Below, piece after piece: positions 1 through 8,268 of a stretch of DNA of 16,317 nt. The position numbers and the translations under genes are program-made. The stretch is from Rhynchonema sp. JSB1_4 (taxonomy: Eukaryota > Nematoda > Chromadorea > Monhysterida > Xyalidae), in assembly GCA_030248065.1 (NCBI GenBank), contig JASAMV010007080.1:1-16317 (forward strand), in the 5' to 3' direction. Within the stretch, counting starts at the first letter, position 1. Each line of letters opens with the position of its first letter. Under the pieces are notes generated by a model. That model was given only the letters and a program-made list of their open reading frames with translations, made no database searches and was not told the DNA's origin.

Positions 1-34
1 TATTGCTCTTCAGCTAAAAGCGTTTCAACTTGGT

Positions 35-2188
35 ATGTTAAAAAAGACAATTGGTGTTACCTGTGCGGGAGTGAGTTTGTGTGAGCTGATTGATTGTTTT
101 GCGTGTGCGCAATATGTGCTAAATCCCAAATGTAGTGGTTGGTTAGTGATTGTTTTGGGTGTTATTTTATTTTATTTTGGCGCTATTAGCTGCTTCTGTT
201 TGAGCAAAATGATGTGGTATGTTGTGATCACGCTGACATACTGCGGAAAGATTATCTCTCTGTGCTGTCGTGGGATGATCTCTTGCGTAAACCGCATGAG
301 AGGCAAAAACGACACCACGGTGAAGTATGACCCCCTACCGACCGAACCGACCCCTGAAATTGCACGCTCACGGTCTACATCACCCCCCAACGCCAAAAAA
401 CGTTCCAAGCGGCCAAGCGCGGCAGCAAGAACCGCACTGCTCGGCCGGCCTATTAGTGCATCAACGCTAACGCTCATTATCTTTATTTCGACCTTCTGTC
501 AAGTTTCTTACGCTTGTTCTGATGGAATTGTCATTTCTTTCAACCAAACTGCATGCCATGTGTCAAGAGAGGCCTCGTCAGCTAGTAATATTGTTGAATG
601 CAAGCAGACTGTACAATCGACCTTAAATCTCCACCCGCGAGGTCAACAAAGTTGTCTGACCCTTTTGACTCAACAAGACACCCCCGTCGGGCAGCTTAGC
701 GTTGAATTGAAAAGGATCTATGAATTATGCAATGCTAAGTTTGGTTACGCAACAAGAGATGTGCAGTATGAAGTTGTCAGTCAGAAACGATGCCCAAATA
801 TGGGCAGTTGTGGATATTTCAACAACGATTGCAGCCAAATTAGTATCCACACGCTTTTTTCCGAGTTCTCAAGGACCTTCGCTAATAAGCGACCCGGTTT
901 CAGCTTCTGTAATGAGACACCTGCTGGGTGGTTTAACAGTTGCTTCCTGGCGGTTAACGGATGTGTCCTATATAGGTACTATGCCAAAGAAACGTCCAAC
1001 GAAATTTATAGAGCATTCACATGTCCTTCCTTTTCCACCTACGCGCTCGTTAAGGCAGAGTTTCTGACGGCTAATGGTACAGTCAAACATGCGTTTAAAG
1101 TGGCTCCAGGGCAGACAGTCAAGTGGTTACAATTTGAGTTCACTCTCATCGGCGGCCTGATTGGTACTCAGATACCCGTCTTGGGAAAAACATTCATTAC
1201 CACCGGCAAACAAACCATTTTGACCGATGCCGCAGCTCCAGGCGCCTATCAAACTGAACTACCAGGATCGTTTCAGTGTAAGACTTCTAAAGCCGCTATC
1301 TCAATGAGTCGTAGTGCATGTGGTTTCAGCAAATCAGCATGCAAATGTCATATGGCCAAGTCAAGTGCTTCGTGCACCTGCTCGCATAACAACATCAAAA
1401 AATTATTTGAGCGAGACGAGCTTTTGCTCCCTTTGCGCAGCCACGGGTTCGTGATTAGCTCACCACGCAAATTGCAGTTTATTGCCGAACACCGCGATAG
1501 AGTTTCAATGCAATTACACGTCAAAATGCACGCAGCCAAGATCAGACAAAAGATCTATCTTGATACGTGTTCGGTGACAGCAAGCCATCTGACAGGATGT
1601 TATCACTGTGTTACTGCAGCAAGAACCACGGTCAAATGCACCAGCGTTAACTTTGACATTATGACTACAATAACTTGCGGAGATCAAGACGAGCACGTGT
1701 TTAGTCTCAAATGCACTCCTAAAGGTCATTCAGAAGTTATAACTTTGGCGTTCGCGCAACCAAACATAAATGTCCAATGTACAGCACACTGCAGTGGTAA
1801 CGAAGTCAAATTCAAACTAAGTGGTCAATTGGATTTTATTCCCTTTGAGGACGTTTTGGATACTTATAATGCATTATCCATTGTCACTGGGGCTGGGGGT
1901 AACTTAACTGATTCTGGATGGTTCGACTGGTTTAACTTGCAAAGTTTCGCATCCTCCTTTTTCGAAAATTGGCTGCCAATTGGTTGCATCTTGCTCATTT
2001 CCGTTCTTTTCATCATCTGCATGTGCTACTGTGGCGGGCCGGTCATTTTTATGTTAACTACCTGGTGTGCGAAGCTGAAAACAGCAAGAAGTGTGCAGAA
2101 GGCCAGGTTCACACACCACGCAGAGCCGGTCTTTAAAAGCTCATCTCTGAAGAAACCGGCACGCTATCGCGTCATTAAGCACGACTAG
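35..2188 (+). CDS. Phlebovirus-type class II fusion glycoprotein (Gc-like), C-terminal part of a Gn-Gc style precursor
   Basis: Envelope glycoprotein of the Phlebovirus G2 (class II fusion) family, expected to drive membrane fusion. From the ATG at 35 (717 codons): a hydrophobic span at residues 36-56 and another around 60-78, a cytosolic-looking Pro/Ser/basic stretch at 86-143, then a signal-peptide-like segment at 144-160 ending S-Y-A before C161, the likely mature Gc start. Family marks are the Cys-rich fusion region at 253-310 (RCPNMGSCG, then CFLAVNGCVLYRYYA at 303-317), the Cys cluster at 429-449 (CGF..CKCH..CTC), and the domain III-like C511, GCYHC at 521-525, C535. The C-terminal anchor is about 647-675, with a basic tail of about 40 residues. 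N-glycosylation sequons are N170, N293, N347 and N623. The frame has no stop back to base 2, so the first transmembrane part is probably the end of a Gn-like protein lying outside the window. Similar env genes occur in nematode BEL/Pao retroelements, an alternative origin. The family is clear; ownership is not. Confidence 0.85.
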   Translation: MLKKTIGVTCAGVSLCELIDCFACAQYVLNPKCSGWLVIVLGVILFYFGAISCFCLSKMMWYVVITLTYCGKIISLCCRGMISCVNRMRGKNDTTVKYDPLPTEPTPEIARSRSTSPPNAKKRSKRPSAAARTALLGRPISASTLTLIIFISTFCQVSYACSDGIVISFNQTACHVSREASSASNIVECKQTVQSTLNLHPRGQQSCLTLLTQQDTPVGQLSVELKRIYELCNAKFGYATRDVQYEVVSQKRCPNMGSCGYFNNDCSQISIHTLFSEFSRTFANKRPGFSFCNETPAGWFNSCFLAVNGCVLYRYYAKETSNEIYRAFTCPSFSTYALVKAEFLTANGTVKHAFKVAPGQTVKWLQFEFTLIGGLIGTQIPVLGKTFITTGKQTILTDAAAPGAYQTELPGSFQCKTSKAAISMSRSACGFSKSACKCHMAKSSASCTCSHNNIKKLFERDELLLPLRSHGFVISSPRKLQFIAEHRDRVSMQLHVKMHAAKIRQKIYLDTCSVTASHLTGCYHCVTAARTTVKCTSVNFDIMTTITCGDQDEHVFSLKCTPKGHSEVITLAFAQPNINVQCTAHCSGNEVKFKLSGQLDFIPFEDVLDTYNALSIVTGAGGNLTDSGWFDWFNLQSFASSFFENWLPIGCILLISVLFIICMCYCGGPVIFMLTTWCAKLKTARSVQKARFTHHAEPVFKSSSLKKPARYRVIKHD

Positions 2189-3174
2189 CAGTTTGCAGCT
2201 CAATCGGTCAAGTTGGCCTTAAATTTATAAATTTTCAATTTTTTTTTACGCTCTGTTTTTCGCTACGTACTGTCTGAGCAGTGAATTGAAGATTTATGCT
2301 GCAATTTTCCCTACCTTTGTTTTTTCTCATTCATTTGACGCTATCCGAATGTGCATCAGTGCGAATGCATTAGTCAGCCATATTTTTTCAATTAGAATAC
2401 GGGTAGTTTAGCCGATTTTGAATACTGCTGTTTTTGCATCGTTCTTGATTTTGGCATCTCACTTTTGTAACCTGTTACAATATCTTGTGATTCACTTGTT
2501 TTCTTTTGGCAGTATTTTTCTTCGCGCGTTCCATATTCATTTTGTATGCCAGAAATGTCCCCTTTTTTGTATACTTGGTTTGTAAGCTTGCCAGTTTGCC
2601 GTTTGTTCCTTTCTTCGGTCAGCACAACACATACAGGTACAGTAGTGCGCAAGATTCACACTCTCGGAACGTCAATCCCACGTATTCGTGTTACAGTACC
2701 CGTTGGGTTAAATAGTGGCGGTGGTTCTTCTTTTGGTTGCACAATGCGACGCGCGGGTTTTTCTAACACAAATTCTGCGCTCAACCCGCTTTTTTTGGGT
2801 ATCCTAGCTTGATCAGTCATGTTTAGCAGTCACTAATAGTACTCGCTACCCACTTATTATTCTGATCACGCCTGGGTAAAATTTTACCTGACTGTAGCTT
2901 AGGATGGTATCTTTGTTACCTGCCGCTTACTGAATTTTGTGTTTGAATCTGTAAATTACTATTACACCGCTTAAGCGTAGATCTAATCCGTTGGTTGCAT
3001 TGGGGAACCTGGAATTACGTATGCTCCTTTAATTTACTGAAGTTTCGCATTTAGCACGTTGTCTGCTGTGCATTTTGGTCATTGCCGCACGGTGGGGTGA
3101 CCCGTCATTCTCGAAATCAACATCTTTTACTCTAAGCTTCGTTAAGCTGTATAGACCCTTAATTGTCATCACGT
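2189..3174. other. Non-coding spacer between the glycoprotein and protein A
   Basis: This 986-base stretch is strongly T-rich on the + strand (28 T against 12 A in 2281-2340). It would hold the 3' UTR of the glycoprotein and the promoter and leader of protein A. I see no clear TATA box or AATAAA signal. It contains one ATG-started reading frame of 88 codons (2546-2812) with no recognisable motif, and a weak 7-bp stem (2753-2759 with 2783-2789) followed by a T run. Confidence 0.5.
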
Positions 3175-4470
3175 ATGTCGTGTAAAATCCCCTTTTTAGC
3201 TGATTTGCCAAGTGTGGCCCCAGTTGATCCCAAAATCTTGCCTGTGAGGGATAGCAAGTCGCGTTTTCTCATGTCACCTGATGCGTTCTTCACACAGATG
3301 CTGTTCTCGCAAGATCCGTTTTCCAGCCTCCATTTTCAGTTGGCACACGCATTCATGAAACATTATGCGCGCCCGCAAACCTACTCACAGGAAAACCTTA
3401 TTGATTCAGCGGAAGGTTCCCCATATGGTGATCACTGGCACATTGCCAAAAATCTGAATCAACGCATACCCATTTCTGTTGATTTGAGAGGTCCATCATT
3501 CGTTTTCTTGGATGGTTTTTCACCCTCTATCAAAACGAGCGGTTTCTTGCAAGCAGGCCTGCCCAACAGTTTCATTTGCGAAGAACACCCACAAATTGAA
3601 GATCTGCTTGGTCACCCGATGAGCACTCGCATGAGTACAGAAGTACTCCACCCAGATTTACAGTTTTTAGTTCCTTCAGGCACGCGCTTTGCAAAGGTTT
3701 CAGTTGGTGTTCCGGTCAATGGTGTGAAACCAGATCACCATGCTGCCTACATGCGTTGTGAGGTGTGCATACCCGTGTCGGTTGTGTACGGTGATCTGTT
3801 TGTGGTACCAAAAACTGCGGCTTATACCGCCTTGCGTCAGTACATAGGTTTGGGCGCCACGCTTCCTACGTCAAAGATCCCCTGTTGTGATCTCGGTTTT
3901 TTGACGCATCAAGATTTGCGCAATGACGGCGATGCTTGGGGCGTAATCTCTCAGTCTGAGAACAGCCACAGTTCATTGCAGCGTGATCCCGCTTTCAATG
4001 CCACGATTTTGCTCAGTGAATTGACTTTCAATGATAAAACTCAACCAACAACCTTGGTGCTGGGAGATACGTTTTTCCAAAACATTGTCTGTCCAAGTCA
4101 TCCCGCTGCTTGCTACATCAGACAAATGCCGAGCTATCAGTGTTTCTTGTTGCCTACTCGAGTAGGCCTAATACCAGTCAAGGACCTGCGTTGCAGTACT
4201 GGCACTCCGAACACGTTCGCTCAATTGAAAGCACGCTTAGCAAGACCGGTGTACAGAACCATGTTGGAAGCACGCACTCGCATTACTGGAAAACCCATGC
4301 CAGGCGCAGTTTTTGACACAGAAGTCACAGATGCACATCTGCGCAATCCTCTATTCAGTGACGTCATCGATGAATTAGAGCAGTTTGGTTGTGACGTCAC
4401 TGATTTGCGTGATCTTAGGTCCGAAGCGAACACAAAGGACGAATCCGGCGGCTCAGGCGGCGTTAATTAA
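3175..4470 (+). CDS. Unknown protein A, member of a paralogous family (A/B/C) of this element
   Basis: I do not recognise this 431-residue protein in any named family. The ATG at 3175 is chosen; an in-frame TTG lies four codons earlier. It is a clear paralogue of the protein at 8269-9951. Shared blocks, in order, are FVVP (209-212) with a following [IV]GL, L-T-F (283-285), LVLGDTFFQNI (294-304), HPAAC (309-313), LLPTRVG (325-331), DLR (337-339), the L..RLARPVY region (351-360), R-I-TGKPMPG (369-377) and VIDELEQFG (397-405). Predicted soluble: no signal peptide and no membrane span. The tail (415-431) is Gly/Ser/charged and looks disordered. It lacks the long N-terminal extension and zinc finger of the 8269 protein. 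AATAAA follows the stop directly. A structural or host-interaction role is possible but not shown by the sequence. Confidence 0.85.
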   Translation: MSCKIPFLADLPSVAPVDPKILPVRDSKSRFLMSPDAFFTQMLFSQDPFSSLHFQLAHAFMKHYARPQTYSQENLIDSAEGSPYGDHWHIAKNLNQRIPISVDLRGPSFVFLDGFSPSIKTSGFLQAGLPNSFICEEHPQIEDLLGHPMSTRMSTEVLHPDLQFLVPSGTRFAKVSVGVPVNGVKPDHHAAYMRCEVCIPVSVVYGDLFVVPKTAAYTALRQYIGLGATLPTSKIPCCDLGFLTHQDLRNDGDAWGVISQSENSHSSLQRDPAFNATILLSELTFNDKTQPTTLVLGDTFFQNIVCPSHPAACYIRQMPSYQCFLLPTRVGLIPVKDLRCSTGTPNTFAQLKARLARPVYRTMLEARTRITGKPMPGAVFDTEVTDAHLRNPLFSDVIDELEQFGCDVTDLRDLRSEANTKDESGGSGGVN

Positions 4471-4476
4471 AATAAA
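4471..4476 (+). terminator. Candidate polyadenylation signal AATAAA for protein A
   Basis: A canonical AATAAA begins at the first base after the TAA stop of the preceding gene. This is unusually close but usable. The match is a hexamer, so chance is possible. Confidence 0.35.
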
Positions 4477-4901
4477 TGTTTCACGTGCAATCTTACTCTC
4501 TCCTTTGTGTGCTGCACGGCATAAATGCAGTAGCCGATTTATTTGTTTGTTTTCGTGGTGTTTTGATTACCTTCTACGTATCAGGGGCGTTAAAGCATTT
4601 TCACATTATTTTACGTTGTGTATGTATATGTGGTTGGTATTTTGAACATTTCACGCGTTTCCAATTCCACATCAATTCCAGCGTTAAATATTCTTTCTTA
4701 TGTCGATAAATTGACTTCAATCAAAAGATTTAAGTACCATAACCATTGACAATTTCAATCATATCAAAAGTAATAAATCAAATTTTTCAGTCGTCAGGCC
4801 AGTCTTCGGAAATTGACTTCTATTAAATTAGTCATAGCTTCATACCTTCATTAGGTCGCCTGCGAATCCAGTTCTTTCTAGAATAATAAACCTCGTTTCA
4901 C
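4477..4901. other. Non-coding spacer between the convergent genes for protein A and the kinase
   Basis: This stretch is bounded by two convergent stops. The + strand is T-rich in the left half (24 T and 15 A in 4621-4680) and mildly A-rich in 4711-4800, which fits two 3' UTRs that are each T-rich on their own sense strand. No convincing gene is seen; the reading frames here are short and lack motifs. Confidence 0.45.
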
Positions 4902-5661
4902 TTAGAAGGTCAAATTTCGTTGGAAACCTTGCTTTTTTTGCACATTTATTACCTGCACTGCCATAATCACTCGCTCGATTTCTTGTTCGTTTACTCCGTC
5001 TTCACCATTGTAGAGCCTGATCACCGGTGAGTCTAGCTCTTGCAGAAGCGCTTTTTGGGCCTCTTGCAATTCCAACAGATATTCCAACGTCAAATTTTGC
5101 TCAGATTTCCTGCCGCGTTCATGGCTTCGTTGCATACAAACGGCAGGCGGCACGTCCACATACACCCAGGCGTCGATTTTGGGGGCAGCTTTCTTCAGTA
5201 GTGTGCACATGGCCTCACACAACATGCGCTCAGCGTCGTCCAAAAAACCACTCTTCATTCGCAAAAAAGCCGTATTTGACATAACAGGCCGTTCAATTAG
5301 CGCGATATCGGCCTGTTCCTCTGACTTTGAGATCACCTCTGTTTGGGCAACCAGACACGAGACTTGAAAACGAAACTTATAATTCTCGGTCTGCGAATAG
5401 TACATATCCAGACATGTCAACTCTGGCTGATTTTGTGTACCAGTCATCAATTCTGTCCAGCGTTGGAAATTCTCAGGCATGAATTTTACGTTCATGCCAC
5501 TTTTCTTCGTCCATAACTGTGCCAATTTTGTCCCGGTTGTTCCCTTTCCAGCGCCAATCAAACCTTCAATGTTTAAAACAACTTTCTCTCTTTTTACATC
5601 TCTAAAGCTTTTAATTGGTATAATTATACCTACCCTCAATTCCGATCTTGAATTTGGACAT
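4902..5661 (-). CDS. Deoxynucleoside kinase (dNK / thymidine kinase 2-like), probably spliced
   Basis: This enzyme phosphorylates deoxynucleosides with ATP and so feeds dNTP supply. Residues are numbered from an in-frame TTG at 5639. Visible features are P-loop GLIGAGKGT (26-34, with Gly where Ser is usual), E56....W61 matching the EP..KW substrate motif, Y80/Y81, FQ (91-92) matching the base-contacting Gln, ERP (116-118) in place of ERS, and lid RGRKSE (175-180). The core length fits the dNK family, not the TK1 family. No in-frame ATG precedes the P-loop. An ATG at 5661 in another frame joins the P-loop in frame if a GT-AG intron at 5564-5633 is removed, giving exons 5661-5634 and 5563-4902 and 229 residues. 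Alternatives are a non-ATG start in the continuous frame (4902-5639) or a 5' lesion. It is the only minus-strand gene here. Substrate preference cannot be read from the sequence. Confidence 0.88.
5564..5633 (-). other. Putative 70-nt GT-AG intron in the kinase gene
   Basis: On the minus strand the segment starts GTAGGT after ...GAGG and ends ...GAAG before GTTTG. Removing it links the ATG frame at 5661 to the P-loop frame exactly in phase, splitting a Gly codon after its first base. The length is typical of short invertebrate introns. The polypyrimidine tract is weak, and the continuous frame also encodes a plausible beta strand before the P-loop, which argues against splicing. Confidence 0.5.
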
Positions 5662-6338
5662 TTCGGCTAGATTTCTTGCGTTTTTCAGCCTTGGCCTGGT
5701 GTCTTTACTTCATTCTAGTGCGTGAGCCTAAAGGTTACTCCCTTTTGGTGCGTTCTACCAAGTAATTATAGTTCTCTTTATTCACGCGCCGTTTTTCGCT
5801 ACCCCCGCAACCCACAGTTTAGTGTTGATATTAATTTTCGTCACTTTGGTTTTGCCATTTGGGCGGGTGTATCAAGTTAAACCAAGCCAAGCAGAAGTGT
5901 ATTGGGCAGTTATAGTCTAAGTGCAGAACAGCTGCAATTCTATGCGTGTTTGTGCACCATCCTTCTGGTTGTCCGCCCTGATCTTTCAGGGGCGTTATCT
6001 CATGCTGTTCCCGCGTATACATGTTTCTGCTACGCCGACCAATCAAAATACACCAGTGAACTCCGCCCACCTGCTGAGCAAACCACGCCGACAAATGTAT
6101 AGTAATCACGTACGTGTAAAAGCGTTCACAGCCAGGATTAAATGCATATTAGTACTGTGTATGTGCTCTTGATTTGATCGCATCAAATTTCGGAACTACC
6201 TTCTCTGTGAATTACTCCTTCCCCTTCTTGAGTTTATATTCGTTCGCTCCAACCGCCCACGCTCGCATATATATCAAGGAGGTCATTTGATTTCGAATTT
6301 TCTATCTCGTTTTGCTGGTAACGTGTATCTAGTGCGCC
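5662..6338. other. Divergent promoter region between the kinase (-) and protein C (+)
   Basis: This spacer must hold the promoters of two divergently transcribed genes. It is T-rich on the + strand from 5667 to about 5830. A TATA-like run lies near the protein C end. Open frames on both strands (for example 5902-6109) have no motifs and overlap each other, so I do not call them genes. Confidence 0.45.
6268..6274 (+). promoter_or_regulatory. TATA-like element upstream of protein C
   Basis: The run TATATAT lies 65 bases before the ATG at 6339, in a GC-richer context. This is a sensible distance for a TATA box with transcription starting near 6300. It is supported by position and composition only. 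Confidence 0.35.
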
Positions 6339-7343
6339 ATGTCTGACCTAGCGGCATCATCGGGCACTGTTTCGCCAGATATTGATTCCACAAATCTGCC
6401 TGATGTTGCGTCTGATCCTACCATTCTCCGATTTGACTGGAACGACAGAATCATCAAGCTGAGAGATATCAACCCGAAAGGTCTATTCCACGATCTTGAA
6501 CTGCATGATTGGTTTGTGGTACCCGACTTGTTGTCCGAGCTGCCATTTCATATGAGCGTTGGACCTTCACATGGTCACGTAGGCAACCGTGATGTCGATT
6601 CCGATTTTCAAATGGCATTTGTGCACGTTGTCAACTCCACTGATGTTTCATTCGTTAAGCAATCACAAGCTGACGCGCTTGAGTTGTCTCACACAGATGC
6701 CGGGCTACTGCATTTCTCTGCGCAAGGTCAAAGCTGTGGACCCAATAAGGCCGCGTTTTCCCTCAAGGCTGCGCTGCTTTGTGTCGAATTGCCTCACGCT
6801 GAACCCTGTCGTGACTTGAATGGTCCTGTTCTGACATTCGAAGTCCGAATTGTGCCTGATAACGCGTTGATCTTGTTGGATGCGTTGGGGTTCAACAAAA
6901 AGGTGCCGATCCAAACGCTGACCGACTATCAGAAGGATATGATGACGGTCTGGCGTATGCACAGCAAATGGTGCATGTCTACTTGTTTCAACAACTATAA
7001 AAGCACCGGCACTGCGCCACCAACACCAAGCATTGTGCTGGGTCGAACTGCGCGCATGCAAATTCTCAGGCCCCATTGGGTCAAGTATTGTCACTTCATG
7101 CTGCGTTTTCACCCACACCTGAGTCCCATTGTCTTGTTCCCCACTCTGTGTGGGTATGTGGCATCCGAATCGTTTGACGGCATGCCAGATTCATACGCAC
7201 GTGCGCGTTCTGAGCTAACGCGTTGGACGTCAAAATACGCTGACCATCGGCACCCACAGTTTGCCGGCAAACCTGTTTATCACAGATACGAATACGGTCC
7301 CATGTTCGATCCCAATGTACACACGCTGCCCGCATCGTTTTAA
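6339..7343 (+). CDS. Unknown protein C, distant member of the A/B/C paralogous family
   Basis: A 334-residue predicted soluble protein with an acidic Ser/Asp-rich N-terminus (1-28). I do not recognise a named family. It matches the proteins at 3175 and 8269 in the same motif order: IVP (171-173) with [LF]-G-F at 183-185, IVLG (232-235) then I..P.....C (242-251), FPTLCG (267-272), and GMP..Y (281-286) followed by GKP (310-312). The 29-residue step from the GMP glycine to the later G[LK]P glycine is the same as in the protein at 8269. It ends soon after that, lacking the DELE.FG block and the zinc finger. The ATG at 6339 has a TATA-like run 65 bases upstream. Its role is unknown. Family membership rests on motif spacing, not on high identity. 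Confidence 0.82.
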   Translation: MSDLAASSGTVSPDIDSTNLPDVASDPTILRFDWNDRIIKLRDINPKGLFHDLELHDWFVVPDLLSELPFHMSVGPSHGHVGNRDVDSDFQMAFVHVVNSTDVSFVKQSQADALELSHTDAGLLHFSAQGQSCGPNKAAFSLKAALLCVELPHAEPCRDLNGPVLTFEVRIVPDNALILLDALGFNKKVPIQTLTDYQKDMMTVWRMHSKWCMSTCFNNYKSTGTAPPTPSIVLGRTARMQILRPHWVKYCHFMLRFHPHLSPIVLFPTLCGYVASESFDGMPDSYARARSELTRWTSKYADHRHPQFAGKPVYHRYEYGPMFDPNVHTLPASF

Positions 7344-7656
7344 ATTGGGGTACTTTATTGGTGCGCAACTACCGTTTTTACATCAAGGCCCCTTTATGTT
7401 TTGTTTTGAATTCACGCGCGCACGGATTGGTTATTTTCACACATAATATTTTGGCTTACATTCGTTTTGTTGTCGAAAATTTATTCTATTGATCGGTATC
7501 AACCTTCTCCTTTTTGTTCGCATCCTGGCCATATGCCAGTACATTGTCGGGCAGGCTCGCGCTGTGCCCGAATTCCTTTGTATCGTTACTTATTCGCATG
7601 CTATACATATGCTGAACCTATGTATGTACATAGTATCTCTACTGACACGTGTTTTG
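7344..7656. other. Non-coding, T-rich 3' region of protein C
   Basis: No gene is seen. The right part carries the start of a CATATG/TATGTACATA microsatellite-like stretch (about 7598-7632). Confidence 0.4.
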
Positions 7657-7887
7657 ATGATTGACTTCACCACCCAACAGCAAGCCGAAGGATGCCTGTT
7701 TGCTTTGTGCTATGGGCCCGGGCTGTTATTGAAAGCAGATTTATTCCAGGCGTCGTTTAGATCAAGCATCGATCGTTCTCTCTTGACAAGTATGATACAA
7801 CAGTTTGGGTGCTTAACATCAACAGACACGCTATTCACGCTCACAAAGGGGGTTTTCTTGGCATGCTGCCTCACAGTTCTGCATTGA
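7657..7887 (+). CDS. Possible small unknown ORF (76 codons)
   Basis: An ATG-started frame of 76 codons in an otherwise empty 925-base spacer. Its base composition is less T-skewed than the flanks, and it uses mixed codons like the neighbouring genes, which is the only reason to list it. The frame is open further upstream (from a TTG at 7489), but that part runs through microsatellite-like sequence. The product would be hydrophobic at its C-terminus, with no motif I know. It may be chance. Confidence 0.3.
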   Translation: MIDFTTQQQAEGCLFALCYGPGLLLKADLFQASFRSSIDRSLLTSMIQQFGCLTSTDTLFTLTKGVFLACCLTVLH

Positions 7888-8268
7888 CCCCACTCGCTAC
7901 ATAATACATATTATGTGCACATATGCGGATATTTGAATCTCTTTCGGTCTTGAGCGTTGTTTCCTGTCTGAGTCAGATACCGTAACCCGCACGTTTTTTA
8001 CACCCGAGTTCTCCTTTTTTTTGACGCGCGAAACGTCCGGCTTGAAATTTTGAATGGAACTTCTTTCATGATACAGTCGGGCCCTCACTATTTGTACTGC
8101 TTTCTGCATACCGAATATTAAATTTCTTTTCAAGATAGCGTTGTAAATCGCCTTTCCGTTACATCATCACACCCTTTGTGTTAGGCGCTTCTTTATTTTC
8201 AGCTTGGTACCGGAAAAGCGCGGTCGTGTTCACCACGCGTAACGCGACGGTGCCTCTCCTTTCTCATT
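7888..8268. other. Non-coding spacer and promoter of protein B
   Basis: This spacer is T-rich on the + strand. It holds the presumed promoter and leader of the gene at 8269. No TATA box stands out; ATATTAAATTT at about 8116-8126 is the nearest AT-rich element. A 78-codon minus-strand frame here has no motif. Confidence 0.4.

Noticed and set aside
2753..2796. 7-bp stem followed by a T run, looking like a bacterial terminator
   Set aside because: The loop is 23 bases, the context is eukaryote-like, and it lies over 500 bases after the nearest stop.
2546..2812. 88-codon ATG frame in the first spacer
   Set aside because: Translation follows the local T-rich composition, with no motif and no promoter or poly(A) signal; the frame is not longer than chance allows in this spacer.
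3163..3174. TTG start for protein A; similarly TTG at 12296 (protein E) and 13353 (retropepsin-like)
   Set aside because: An ATG in frame follows in each case and the extra N-terminal residues carry no domain; eukaryote-like genes rarely start at TTG.
6705..7118. 137-codon minus-strand frame inside protein C
   Set aside because: Antisense shadow of a well supported + strand gene whose motifs match its paralogues; no motif of its own.
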